A stretch of 64,000 bases of DNA. Origin: Phycisphaeraceae bacterium (lineage in GTDB: Bacteria > Planctomycetota > Phycisphaerae > Phycisphaerales > UBA1924). The notes beneath the pieces are model-generated. The model had not been told where the DNA came from. It did not search any database and saw nothing but the letters and a program-made list of their open reading frames with translations. The translations under genes were made by a program, and so were the position numbers. Shown piece after piece: positions 1-7,988 of this stretch; position 1 is the stretch's first letter; every line of letters begins with the position of its first letter. The DNA lies in contig JAHBXG010000022.1 in the NCBI GenBank assembly GCA_019636565.1, positions 1-64,000 on the forward strand, in the 5' to 3' direction.

Positions 1-419
1 CCCCATTCCCTCCACCCGTGAATCAGCACTTCGGTATCGCTGTGGTCAGTCGTAAATTTGTGCCCCGCACGCTGCAATTCGCGACGAAGTTCACGGTGGT
101 TGTAGATACACCCATTGAACACCACCGCAACCCGATGCGATCGCTCACGCTCCGGGTATCCTGGCCCGCGTTCGGAGACCATGGGCTGATGCCCGTCCGC
201 GAGATCGATGATCGCAAGCCGGCGGTGAACGAACGCAACATCAACAACCGAACCATCCGGCCTCGTCGCGCGATCCCGAAACCTTCCGTGGCCATCCGGC
301 CCGCGGTGCTTGATCGATTCATCCAGAATGTCGAGCCACGCTTCCGGGATCGCCACCTCCGGCGGCGGGGGCGCCGCTCCCGGAGGGTGAACTTTCAGAA
401 TGCCGGCGATGCCGCACAT
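1..419 (-). CDS. asnB: Asparagine synthetase (glutamine-hydrolysing), N-terminal part
   Basis: This is the first ~139 codons of a class-II glutamine amidotransferase-type asparagine synthetase, which would make asparagine from aspartate, glutamine and ATP in the cytoplasm. The start ATG (complement of 417-419) is followed at once by C-G-I-A-G, so the nucleophile Cys is exposed after Met removal. Further motifs are 'KHRGPDG', 'HRRLAIIDL', 'GHQPM', 'VVFNGCIYNHRELRREL' and 'TDTEVL'-like 'SDTEVLIHGW', all typical of the glutaminase domain. The synthetase domain lies beyond the left window edge. A family member with another final product (an AsnB-like amidotransferase of a polysaccharide cluster) cannot be excluded from this part alone. 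Confidence 0.9.
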   Translation of the reverse strand, partial: MCGIAGILKVHPPGAAPPPPEVAIPEAWLDILDESIKHRGPDGHGRFRDRATRPDGSVVDVAFVHRRLAIIDLADGHQPMVSERGPGYPERERSHRVAVVFNGCIYNHRELRRELQRAGHKFTTDHSDTEVLIHGWREW

Positions 420-465
420 GCGGAGGAGCGTAGCGAAGAGGGATCTGGTCTCGGATGGGGCCTTG

Positions 466-1104
466 CTAAGCCTGGGGTGACTGGCTTGCCACGTACTTCG
501 CATGGCGCCGGCGCTCTTCGAGAAGCATCCAGATCGTGTGCACGACACGGGAAGTGCCGATGCCCAGCACGCCTCCGATCGCGGTGGCCCAGCCAGCCCC
601 GACCGAGGACTCATCGATCAGGTAGTGCTGCACGGTGAGCCAGATGATGTAGAGCATCGGGCTCAGGATCGCCCGCTGCATCTGCACGAGCCCGGCGTCG
701 TGCAGGAACGACATGCCTCGGTAGGCCGGGTTGTGGCTCACGAGTTTTCGGAACGGGCCGTGATTTGCGAGGTAGTGCAGGAAGAAATAGATCGAGAAAT
801 CGAAAACGATGTCGAGGACAAACGTGATCGCGGCGATCGCCTTGCCGTTCTCGATGAACTTGGTGGAGTGGATGAAGTGGACGGAAAGCGAAACAGGAAT
901 CAGCGCGAGGAAGCCCGCGGCGATGATGTTGATGTTGACGTTGACGATGCGACGGGCGTACCAGTGGGCAAGCGCCCGCACCATCGGATTGCGGATCGGG
1001 TGGACGTGCCCCGCTTCTGACGGCGATGGTGGAAGGGGCGGCGGCGTCGTGCCTGTTCGTGGCGGGCGCTCTGCGGATTGTGGGGTGGATGGGGCTTCAC
1101 TCAT
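466..1104 (-). CDS. Multi-pass membrane protein of unknown function
   Basis: A 212-residue protein I do not recognise. After a Pro/Ser/Thr-rich N-terminus (about 35 residues) come three or four hydrophobic stretches, near 'IIAAGFLALIPVSLSVHFI', 'AAITFVLDIVFDFSIYFF', 'AILSPMLYIIWLTVQHY' and a Gly-rich 'ATAIGGVLGIG', so it is predicted to sit in the inner membrane. The reading frame is open further upstream, but that part overlaps the methylase gene in another frame. The Met at 1104 (MSEAPS) is the first plausible start. A TACCAT hexamer lies 10 nt upstream with TTGGTC 17 nt before it, and there is no Shine-Dalgarno, so the transcript may be almost leaderless. Confidence 0.7.
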   Translation of the reverse strand: MSEAPSTPQSAERPPRTGTTPPPLPPSPSEAGHVHPIRNPMVRALAHWYARRIVNVNINIIAAGFLALIPVSLSVHFIHSTKFIENGKAIAAITFVLDIVFDFSIYFFLHYLANHGPFRKLVSHNPAYRGMSFLHDAGLVQMQRAILSPMLYIIWLTVQHYLIDESSVGAGWATAIGGVLGIGTSRVVHTIWMLLEERRRHAKYVASQSPQA

Positions 1105-1184
1105 GCCGCGGGGGATGGTACGGGGCGAAGGGTCGAAGACCAACATCACGCTGTGATCGGATTCATACTGCGTTGGAATCGCGA

Positions 1185-1925
1185 TTATTTCCAGGATTGA
1201 TTCGATGCCAGCCGACGCTTCGCGGTTCGCACGGCGGCGGACGATCGATCGCATCCGATTGGCCGCCTCCCCAGTTTTGCCGCCGCGACGAGCGTGGTCC
1301 CGCTGCCGCAGCAAGGGTCGAGGACCGCACCGCCCGGGGGTGAGCAGGCCTCGATGAGCAGTTCGAGCAGCGCGAGGGGCTTTTGCGTCGGATAGCCGGT
1401 GCGCTCGGTGGCCATGTTGTTCAGGGAAGGGATGTCGATGACGTCGGTGGCTTTTTTCGTCTGCCCGTGCATGCGGCGGCTGGTTGCCGGCACGCGGGGG
1501 GGCTTGAAGTAGTACTTCTTGGGGTCGAGGCAATAGAAGAGGATGTCGTCGTGCTTGCGGGCGAAGGAACGAGGCGAGGATCCGCCAAGGCCGTAGGTCC
1601 AGATGAGGTGGTTGACGAAGCGGTCGGGGCCGAGAAGATCGTCGAGGAGCAAGCGGACGTGGTGGGAGGTGCGGTAATCGACGTGCAGGAGGACGCTGGC
1701 GGTGGGTTTAAGTGCGGGCAGGGTCGCGACGAGGCGCTCGCGGAGCCACGCGATGTAGGAGGCGGTGGTCGGCCAGGAGTCGTGGTACTTGGCGGTGTGG
1801 CCTCGGGTGCCGGACTTGGCCTTGCCGGTGTTGAAGGGTGGGTCGGCGTAGAGGAGGTCGACGCTTCGCGGAGTAAGGGAAGGGGCAAAGTGAATCCAGT
1901 CCGCTCGAGATACTTTGCCGCTCAT
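1185..1925 (-). CDS. DNA methyltransferase, beta-class N6-adenine/N4-cytosine type
   Basis: A 246-residue SAM-dependent DNA amino-methyltransferase. The catalytic motif IV 'DPPFN' comes near the N-terminus (about residue 28) and the SAM-binding motif I 'LDPCCGSGTT' near the C-terminus. This order is that of the beta class (as in RsrI or CcrM-like enzymes). 'TQKPLALLELLIEA' before motif I is the usual motif X region. Start at 1925: its ATG overlaps the stop of the upstream small membrane protein gene (ATGA), which suggests translational coupling. No restriction endonuclease is visible beside it, so it is either an orphan regulatory methylase or the remnant of a restriction-modification pair. 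The recognised sequence cannot be told from the gene. Confidence 0.9.
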   Translation of the reverse strand: MSGKVSRADWIHFAPSLTPRSVDLLYADPPFNTGKAKSGTRGHTAKYHDSWPTTASYIAWLRERLVATLPALKPTASVLLHVDYRTSHHVRLLLDDLLGPDRFVNHLIWTYGLGGSSPRSFARKHDDILFYCLDPKKYYFKPPRVPATSRRMHGQTKKATDVIDIPSLNNMATERTGYPTQKPLALLELLIEACSPPGGAVLDPCCGSGTTLVAAAKLGRRPIGCDRSSAAVRTAKRRLASNQSWK

Positions 1926-2323
1926 GATGCCGCTTTCGGACTGGCCAAGTTTTCGCTTGTCCGCCAAATCAGGAGAAACCCGGCGATGATGCAAACGGCC
2001 GCATTCGCAACCCATAGTCGAGAGTTTGTGCGAAGATTCGCGCTGGCAGACTTGACGAGGCCGTCCGCAATCCACCGCGACAACTCTATCTGGGATTCTC
2101 CGACGCTGGGATCGTACTCGCGAGCATTCTGAATTGCTTGTGCCCACATCTTCTGGCTGGCCTGTGACGACTGGTTAGTCTCTCCAAATGCTTGTCGCAG
2201 AGGGTACTCCACGTACGACCAGCCGATGTGCTGATACGCACCCGCCACGAAGAACGAGGAATAGGCAAAGTACAAACTGGCAGCAGCCCAGAAGAGCAAG
2301 GCGACGCCGAATATGTATCGCAT
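1922..2323 (-). CDS. Small two-helix membrane protein, unknown
   Basis: A 133-residue protein with an N-terminal hydrophobic segment (about residues 5-28, 'FGVALLFWAAASLYFAYSSF') and a second one near the C-terminus (about 104-120, 'VANAAVCIIAGFLLIW'). They are separated by a polar, Gln/Ser-rich loop of about 75 residues. Its TGA stop overlaps the ATG of the DNA methylase downstream, so both are likely made from one mRNA. No known family is recognised. The loop could face the periplasm, but topology is not certain. Confidence 0.65.
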   Translation of the reverse strand: MRYIFGVALLFWAAASLYFAYSSFFVAGAYQHIGWSYVEYPLRQAFGETNQSSQASQKMWAQAIQNAREYDPSVGESQIELSRWIADGLVKSASANLRTNSRLWVANAAVCIIAGFLLIWRTSENLASPKAAS

Positions 2324-2411
2324 GCGTGCAGTCTACTCGGTTGGCCAATTGGCGACGACACGACGATTCCGGGCGAACGCTGTTCATAGTCGATGCGTAC
2401 CTTCCCCCCTC

Positions 2412-3242
2412 ATGCCACGTACCAAGCTCCCCATCCGTACCCGCGCCAATTCTGACAAGCACGATCTTTACGAACGCTCCGTCCAATGCCCGGAAGCCGA
2501 GATCGAGTTTGTTGACACGACTTTCCGCAAGATCAGAGGGAGGCGTGCGACATCTTTCCGTGAGGACTTCTGCGGCACGGCGGCATCGGCCTGCGAATGG
2601 GTGCGACTCCGGGACACCAATACCGCCGTGGGTGTTGACCTCGATGGGCCGACGCTCGCGAACGGGGTGAAACGCCACGTTTCCAAGCTCACCGACGACC
2701 AGAAAAAGCGGATCACGCTCCAGCGAAGAAATGTTCTGCACCCGACGGGGCCCGGGCTGGGGGTTGACGTCGTGGTCGCGATGAATTTCAGCTACTGGAT
2801 CTTCAAAACCCGCGAGCTGATGCTGAGCTACTTCAAGGCCGTGCGGAAGTCCCTTGTCCCCGACGGCATGTTGTTCATGGACCACTACGGAGGATCGGAT
2901 TCGTACCTGGAGATCAAAGAGCGCCGGCGGATCGGCGGGGCACGCCGGGGGTTCACGTACATCTGGGATCAGGCGCACTACAACCCGATCACCAACGAAA
3001 AGACCAACCACATCCACTTCGAGTTCAAAAAGGGACCGGCCTGGAAAAAAGCCTTTACGTATACGTGGCGATTGTGGTCGCTCATCGAGATCCGCGAATT
3101 GCTGACCGAGGCCGGCTTCAAGAACATCACGGTCTATTGGGAAGGCGACGATGGACACGGCGGCGGTGACGGAGTGTTCAAAAAGACCACGCGGGGCGAG
3201 GCCTGCCGGTGCTACATCGCGTACATCTCTGCCGAGAAATGA
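2412..3242 (+). CDS. Class I SAM-dependent methyltransferase
   Basis: A 276-residue Rossmann-fold methyltransferase. 'FREDFCGTAASACEW' is the SAM-binding motif I region and 'GVDLDGPTL' the acidic end of strand 2. 'VDVVVAMNFSYWIF' and 'LVPDGMLFMDHYGG' follow as motifs II/III. The substrate is unknown. It is clearly paralogous to the methyltransferase at 10055-10924: both share 'REDF-G', 'TYTWRLWSL/VYHWRLWSL' and 'EAGF'. The ATG at 2412 is chosen because the frame upstream has no coding character. A TACCTT hexamer ends 8 nt before it, without a Shine-Dalgarno. Confidence 0.85.
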   Translation: MPRTKLPIRTRANSDKHDLYERSVQCPEAEIEFVDTTFRKIRGRRATSFREDFCGTAASACEWVRLRDTNTAVGVDLDGPTLANGVKRHVSKLTDDQKKRITLQRRNVLHPTGPGLGVDVVVAMNFSYWIFKTRELMLSYFKAVRKSLVPDGMLFMDHYGGSDSYLEIKERRRIGGARRGFTYIWDQAHYNPITNEKTNHIHFEFKKGPAWKKAFTYTWRLWSLIEIRELLTEAGFKNITVYWEGDDGHGGGDGVFKKTTRGEACRCYIAYISAEK

Positions 3243-3324
3243 ATCGACTTCGGGCGTTCGTGCGAAAGCCAATTGGAGCCCGGAGAGCGTCGAGGGCGTC
3301 CCGCGATTCCTAGAGTTGGCCTGC

Positions 3325-4344
3325 ATGCAGCAGATCCTGCACACCATCGGCGCCGGGGATGATCTTTCTGAGATCATCGGAGCGTTTTTGAACCGGGTGG
3401 GCGGGATATTCGATGCGCAACTCGAGTCGGATCTCGCCCCGGTCGCGGTTCTGGTGAAGCACGTTGAGGCCTACCGCGGCAAGATGCTCCGGCCCACGCT
3501 GGTCGGTTTGTGCGGGCTGGCCGTGAACCCCCGGACGGAACTGTTGCGCGAGCATGCGGTCATCGGCGCGGTGTGCGAGATGGTTCACATGGCCACACTG
3601 GTCCACGACGATGTGCTGGACGAGGCGGAGACGCGTCGCAAGGGTCTGACGGTCAATCGGTTGCGTGGCAACGAGCCCGCTGTGATTTTGGGCGATCTGC
3701 TCATCGCGGCTGCGTACCACCTTTGCTCTCAATTGCAGGATCAACGTGCGTCGCTCGCTGTCGGCCACGCCAGCATGGTGATGTGCGCCGGCGAATTGCT
3801 GCAATTGCACCACCGGGACGACTTTGCGCTCGATGAGGCAACGTACTTTGCGATCGTCGAGCGAAAGACCGCCGCCCTGATCGCGACAGCCTGCGAACTG
3901 GGTGCCATCCGGAGCGGCGCGACCGAAGAGATCGCCTCCAGACTGGCAAACTATGGTCGAAAACTGGGGGTCGCGTTCCAGATCCAGGACGATGTGCTCG
4001 ACCTGACGGGTGAAGAAGAAGTGGTGGGAAAGACTCTGGGTAAGGACCTGGAAAAGGGCAAGTTGACGCTGCCGCTGATAAACCATCTTGCGAGCGTGAC
4101 CGGAAAAGAGCGGGGCAAATCGCTGCTGCTTCTGGAAGAGGCTTGCGAGGGGCATGCCACTTCAGCCGACGCCGCAGCGGCGCTCCGGCGTTCGGTCGTC
4201 GAGACGGGATCACTCGATTACGCCCGCTCGGTCGCCCTGCGACTCGTCAGCGAGGCGAAAGCAGAGATCTCAACAATCCAGCAGTCTCCGGCCAAGAGCG
4301 GACTGCTTGCCGCGGCAGATGCAGTGGTCAACCGCAGCCTTTGA
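3325..4344 (+). CDS. ispB: Polyprenyl diphosphate synthase (trans-isoprenyl type)
   Basis: A 339-residue member of the all-alpha trans-prenyltransferase family, which condenses isopentenyl diphosphate with allylic diphosphates to make the quinone side chain or other polyprenyl chains. The first aspartate-rich motif is 'HDDVLDEAETRR' and the second 'QIQDDVLDLTG'. 'GKMLRP' near the N-terminus binds diphosphate. 'GKDLEKGKLTLPLI' is the usual C-terminal signature. Length and motifs fit octaprenyl/heptaprenyl synthases better than short-chain IspA, but chain length cannot be read from sequence with certainty. It lies 82 bp downstream of the methyltransferase gene on the same strand and converges on the dockerin protein gene. 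Confidence 0.88.
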   Translation: MQQILHTIGAGDDLSEIIGAFLNRVGGIFDAQLESDLAPVAVLVKHVEAYRGKMLRPTLVGLCGLAVNPRTELLREHAVIGAVCEMVHMATLVHDDVLDEAETRRKGLTVNRLRGNEPAVILGDLLIAAAYHLCSQLQDQRASLAVGHASMVMCAGELLQLHHRDDFALDEATYFAIVERKTAALIATACELGAIRSGATEEIASRLANYGRKLGVAFQIQDDVLDLTGEEEVVGKTLGKDLEKGKLTLPLINHLASVTGKERGKSLLLLEEACEGHATSADAAAALRRSVVETGSLDYARSVALRLVSEAKAEISTIQQSPAKSGLLAAADAVVNRSL

Positions 4345-4357
4345 ATTACAACCGACA

Positions 4358-4386
4358 GAAAAAACGCCGATCGTGCGATCGGCGTT
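4358..4386 (-). terminator. Intrinsic terminator for the dockerin protein gene
   Basis: A perfect 10-bp inverted repeat (aacgccgatc / gatcggcgtt, loop gtgc) at 4363-4386. Read on the minus strand it is followed by six T residues (4359-4364), the classic form of a Rho-independent terminator. It sits between the convergent polyprenyl synthase and dockerin genes and may also stop the plus-strand transcript less well. Confidence 0.85.
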
Positions 4387-4415
4387 GGCATTCGCAATTC
4401 AACTCAATTTGCTGT

Positions 4416-5489
4416 TCAGTCGCACAGCAGGGTGTCGTAGGCCGCGACGAAGAGCACGAAATCCGCGTCGTCGGTGACGGTGTCGCCATTGAGATCGCAC
4501 CGTGCGTCGAGCAGTTCGTTGTATGCGTTGACGAAAATCACGAAGTCGGCATCGTCCACGACATTGTCGCCCGTGAAGTCGGCGTCGCATGTGACGGCGA
4601 TCTGAAGATCGAGGGAAGGCGCGTAGCCCAATGCCGCCGCCGGGTTCTCCTTGGTGTAGATGCGGGGGTACGTCACGCCGCCGGTACCGCCTCCCGGGCC
4701 GCCGCTCGTCGGTTCAAGAGTGGTTACCAGCAGACGCAGGCGGCCGGTTTCCAGGGCGTTCTGAAGGTACACGTAGTTGGCAGACGAGGTGGTGCCGAGA
4801 TCGAACCGCACGGCCGTCCCTTGAGGCACAAGGGTGCCCGGGGTCAATTCCGTCGCGGAGTCGTCGAACAGGCGGGCGAGCGCGAGAGGGCTTGCGGCGA
4901 GTTTCTGACGCACCTGCCGGGCCACATCGGTGGCGACCTGCGCGTTGTCGAGCGTGGCTGGGAATGCGTTCCGAGCCGCCTCGGCCGGTTGCACAAGGGG
5001 AGTGCCACCGAAGGTAGAGTCCTCTGCGAATGTTGCCGACGAGAATCCGTTGCGGTAGCCGACCGCCCAGACTTCGATGGGCTTGCTGGGATCCGAATCG
5101 GGGATGTAGTCGGGGTCGGAGGTCGGGTAACTGGATGCGAGCGGATCGGGCGTCGGGTCGTACCTGAACGCCAGATCGTTTTCGACAAAGACCGTGAGTG
5201 TGGCATTCAGAATCTTGTAACGGAGGCGGCCCTGCCCGGCCGGTACTGTGGCTGCGGTATCGAATCCGACCAGCATCTCTCCGTCGCGATCGTCGAAGCC
5301 GGGCTCGTTTGGTGCAGCGAAGAGCGAGGCACGAAATTCCGCACCGGCCGAGAAATTGAACGGGTACATCCAGCGGTCGAGGCTCGGGGCCTCGAACTGA
5401 GCGTTGAAGACCTGGGAGTTTGCGGGAGCAGCTGCCAGGGAAACAAGCGAGGCGGCGGTCAGAAGGGGGAGGTTCAAGCGGCTGAACAT
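4416..5489 (-). CDS. Secreted protein with C-terminal dockerin-like repeats
   Basis: A 357-residue exported protein. The N-terminus is a signal peptide (basic start, 'LLTAASLVSLAAAPANS', probable cleavage after A-N-S or nearby). The middle (about 30-290) is a beta-rich, Gly/Pro-containing domain of unknown role with a 'GGPGGGTGG' linker. The last 60 residues hold two calcium-loop repeats, 'CDADFTGDNVVDDADF' and 'CDLNGDTVTDDADF', each followed by a helix, as in type I dockerin or EF-hand-like modules that are common at the C-termini of phycisphaeral secreted proteins. The start has a clear Shine-Dalgarno (taggag, 6 nt before ATG). No cohesin partner is seen in the window, so a cell-surface anchoring role is only inferred. 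Confidence 0.85.
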   Translation of the reverse strand: MFSRLNLPLLTAASLVSLAAAPANSQVFNAQFEAPSLDRWMYPFNFSAGAEFRASLFAAPNEPGFDDRDGEMLVGFDTAATVPAGQGRLRYKILNATLTVFVENDLAFRYDPTPDPLASSYPTSDPDYIPDSDPSKPIEVWAVGYRNGFSSATFAEDSTFGGTPLVQPAEAARNAFPATLDNAQVATDVARQVRQKLAASPLALARLFDDSATELTPGTLVPQGTAVRFDLGTTSSANYVYLQNALETGRLRLLVTTLEPTSGGPGGGTGGVTYPRIYTKENPAAALGYAPSLDLQIAVTCDADFTGDNVVDDADFVIFVNAYNELLDARCDLNGDTVTDDADFVLFVAAYDTLLCD

Positions 5490-5676
5490 GCGTTGCTCCT
5501 AGCGAGACGTGGGTGAAAACCGGGGTACAATCCAATTCGCGTGTGGACGAAAAAAGTGCGGTTTGACAAGAAATAATGGCTTGGGGGAGTGGAAAGGCAA
5601 GTCTGAGAGCGGAAATATTGAGACACAGTCTCAGTTGGATCCGCGAAGTACCAAGGGTTTGAAGCGACGGAATCGA

Positions 5677-6621
5677 ATGAAGAGCAGGACTCAACCCGGC
5701 CAATCTCTGCCCATGCCGCGGCGGTGCCCGCTGCGAAGGCTCTTTGGCGATCGTGCGTTCACGCTCATTGAACTGATGGTTGTTGTTGCCGTTGTGGCGG
5801 TGCTGATTTCGCTGCTGGCTCCGTCGCTTTCCCGAGCGAGAAATCTGGCGAAGCAAACCCGCGAAATGAACGCGGCGCGGCAACTCATGCTGGCCTTCAC
5901 CTGCTATGCCGGTGACAACCGTGGTGGGGTGCTGGTTGGTTTCCCGAGCGACGCGATGGTCGGTGGACCCATGGCGGTAGTGGATGATCGAGGAAACCGG
6001 GTGTTCGGGCCGACGGCGCAGCGGTACCCATGGCGCATTGCTTCGTATTTTTCGGGAAGTTTCGGGGCGCTCTACGACAACGCGAAGTTGCTCTCCGAGC
6101 TTCGGGATGCGGATTCGCAGTACGAGCAGATGGGCATTCACTATCCGTACATCGTGAGCCTGTATCCGTCGCTCGGGATGAACATGGCCTTCGTGGGCGG
6201 GAGCGACAAACACGGAGCGAACGACAAACTGGTCCAGAAACTTTTGGGGACTCCGTACGTCACGAAGTTGGAAGAGCCGCGTCGGCCCAGCCGCCTGATG
6301 ACCTTTGTGTCCGCCCGAGGCGACGAGCAGCCCACCCTGCCGGGAATGGGGAAACTGGAGGGCTATTTCTGGGTGAACCCGCCCTACTGGCAGAAGAGGC
6401 TTTGGGCGGATGTGTACCAGGCCGATCCGCGCGATCCGAAGAACCCCGGGGTGCCTCTGAGCGTGGAGGCGAACTCCGGGTATGTCTCGCTCCGATACGG
6501 CGGCAAAGCGGTTACCACCGCCTTTGACGGTCATGCCGAGATGCTCGGCTGGGCGGAACTGAACGACATGACTCGCTGGGCCGACAAGGCGACGACTCCG
6601 GATTGGATCGTTTCCAAATGA
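5677..6621 (+). CDS. Prepilin-type N-terminal cleavage/methylation protein
   Basis: A 314-residue protein with the type IV pilin/pseudopilin signature near the N-terminus: a basic leader ending in '[14 protein letters not shown]' followed by a ~20-residue hydrophobic helix 'VVVAVVAVLISLLAPSL'. The leader would be cut by prepilin peptidase after the small residue preceding Phe/Thr and the Phe methylated. The rest has the 'NAARQLMLAFTCYAGDNRG' form typical of the large planctomycete family of pseudopilin-like proteins (DUF1559-related, 'H-X9-DG' type). The C-terminus carries 'VTTAFDGHAEML', matching the usual 'F-DGH' end. The frame is open upstream to 5509 but lacks pilin character. The ATG at 5677 is preferred over 5713. 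Confidence 0.82.
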   Translation: MKSRTQPGQSLPMPRRCPLRRLFGDRAFTLIELMVVVAVVAVLISLLAPSLSRARNLAKQTREMNAARQLMLAFTCYAGDNRGGVLVGFPSDAMVGGPMAVVDDRGNRVFGPTAQRYPWRIASYFSGSFGALYDNAKLLSELRDADSQYEQMGIHYPYIVSLYPSLGMNMAFVGGSDKHGANDKLVQKLLGTPYVTKLEEPRRPSRLMTFVSARGDEQPTLPGMGKLEGYFWVNPPYWQKRLWADVYQADPRDPKNPGVPLSVEANSGYVSLRYGGKAVTTAFDGHAEMLGWAELNDMTRWADKATTPDWIVSK

Positions 6622-6677
6622 AGTGGAGTGACGGAGGCGGGCCGGAGTGAGTGGGGCGGCGCATATTCTCTGCCCGC

Positions 6678-7985
6678 ATGAGCGAGGCGAAGACACAATC
6701 GTTTCTGGAAGAGATGCGTTGGCGTGGGCAACTGCACCAGTGCACCGATGAAGCCGGTCTGGAAAAGCATCTCGCCGGCGGTGTCCGGCGTGCGTACGCG
6801 GGTTTTGATCCGACTGCCGACTCGCTGACCATCGGAAACCTCGTCACCATCATGGCGCTGGCCCGGTTTCAGCGCGCCGGGCACGCCCCTGTGGCGGTGA
6901 TGGGCGGCGGCACCGGGTTGATCGGCGATCCTTCGGGCAAGAGCGCCGAACGCCAGTTAATGACCGCGGAAACCGTTGCGAACAACGTCGCCAAAATAGA
7001 GACAATCTTCGATCGCATCCTTGATTTTTCGGGAAACGGTCCGACCAGGGCCACGATGATCAACAACATCGATTGGCTCGCGAAACTGAGCTACCTCGAA
7101 GCGCTGCGTGATATCGGCAAACACTTCTCGGTCAACATGATGATCCAGAAGGACTCGGTGCGCGACCGCCTGCACAACCGCGACCAGGGAATCAGTTACA
7201 CCGAGTTCAGCTACATGATCCTACAAAGTTACGACTTTTTGCATCTCTTTCGCGCGAATGGCGTGACGATGCAGCTTGGAGGCAGCGACCAGTGGGGGAA
7301 CATCGTCGGCGGGTGCGATCTGATCCGGAGAGTGGCTAGCGCACCCAACAACGAGAGTTTCGGCGCGACGTGGCCGCTCGTCACCAAATCTGATGGCGGC
7401 AAGTTTGGCAAGACTGAGTCCGGCGCGATCTGGCTGACGAAAGAGCGGACGAGTCCATTCGCGTACTACCAGTTCTGGTTGAACGCTGCGGACGCGGATG
7501 TTGGTCGGTTTCTGAAGACGTTTACGTTCCTGCCTCAGGATGAAATCGCGGCGCTCGAAGAAAAGGTGAAGACCGAACCCGGCGCGCGTGAAGCCCAGCG
7601 GGCGCTGGCACGCGAGGCGACGAAGATCGTGCACGGCGAGAGCGAGATGCAACAGGCGGAAAGCGCGGGCAAGGCTCTCTTTTCGGGCGACATCGCGGGA
7701 TTGTCCGCGGCGCTGCTTCACGAGGTGTTCGCGAGCGCGCCGACCGTGACGCTTCCCAAAGCACGACTCGAAGGCGAAGGCGTGGCGTTGATGGACTTAT
7801 TGGTGGAGGTGCAGGCCGTGGCGTCGAAACGCGAAGCCAAGGAATTCCTCGCGAATGGTTCGGTCACGGTCAACGGCCAGAAAGCGGGAGCGGAACACAA
7901 ACTCAAGACGTCCGATCTGCTCCACGGATCGGTCATCGCTCTCCGCCGCGGCAAGAAGAACTGGCACGTCACGAAGTGGGAATAG
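6678..7985 (+). CDS. tyrS: Tyrosyl-tRNA synthetase
   Basis: A 435-residue class I aminoacyl-tRNA synthetase that charges tRNA-Tyr. The HIGH-equivalent is 'DPTADSLTIGNL', the tyrosine-binding stretch 'QLGGSDQWGNI', and the KMSKS-equivalent 'KFGKTESG', as usual in the TyrRS family. The C-terminal ~70 residues form an S4-like RNA-binding domain ('AKEFLANGSVTVNGQKA'). The start ATG at 6678 follows a TATTCT hexamer by 8 nt with no Shine-Dalgarno, so a leaderless message is possible. The gene converges on the oxidoreductase-like gene, with stop codons 3 bp apart. Confidence 0.97.
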   Translation: MSEAKTQSFLEEMRWRGQLHQCTDEAGLEKHLAGGVRRAYAGFDPTADSLTIGNLVTIMALARFQRAGHAPVAVMGGGTGLIGDPSGKSAERQLMTAETVANNVAKIETIFDRILDFSGNGPTRATMINNIDWLAKLSYLEALRDIGKHFSVNMMIQKDSVRDRLHNRDQGISYTEFSYMILQSYDFLHLFRANGVTMQLGGSDQWGNIVGGCDLIRRVASAPNNESFGATWPLVTKSDGGKFGKTESGAIWLTKERTSPFAYYQFWLNAADADVGRFLKTFTFLPQDEIAALEEKVKTEPGAREAQRALAREATKIVHGESEMQQAESAGKALFSGDIAGLSAALLHEVFASAPTVTLPKARLEGEGVALMDLLVEVQAVASKREAKEFLANGSVTVNGQKAGAEHKLKTSDLLHGSVIALRRGKKNWHVTKWE

Positions 7986-7988
7986 GAC

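Noticed and set aside
2175..3377. A 400-codon minus-strand frame opposite the methyltransferase gene
   Set aside because: Low-quality composition and a shadow of the well-supported SAM methyltransferase.
5562..5590. A perfect TTGACA upstream of the prepilin gene
   Set aside because: No acceptable -10 hexamer lies 15-19 nt downstream, so a promoter could not be supported.
4714..6696. A 660-codon minus-strand frame covering the dockerin and prepilin genes
   Set aside because: Arg/Pro/His-rich shadow; the real genes in other frames have a signal peptide, a prepilin motif and dockerin repeats.
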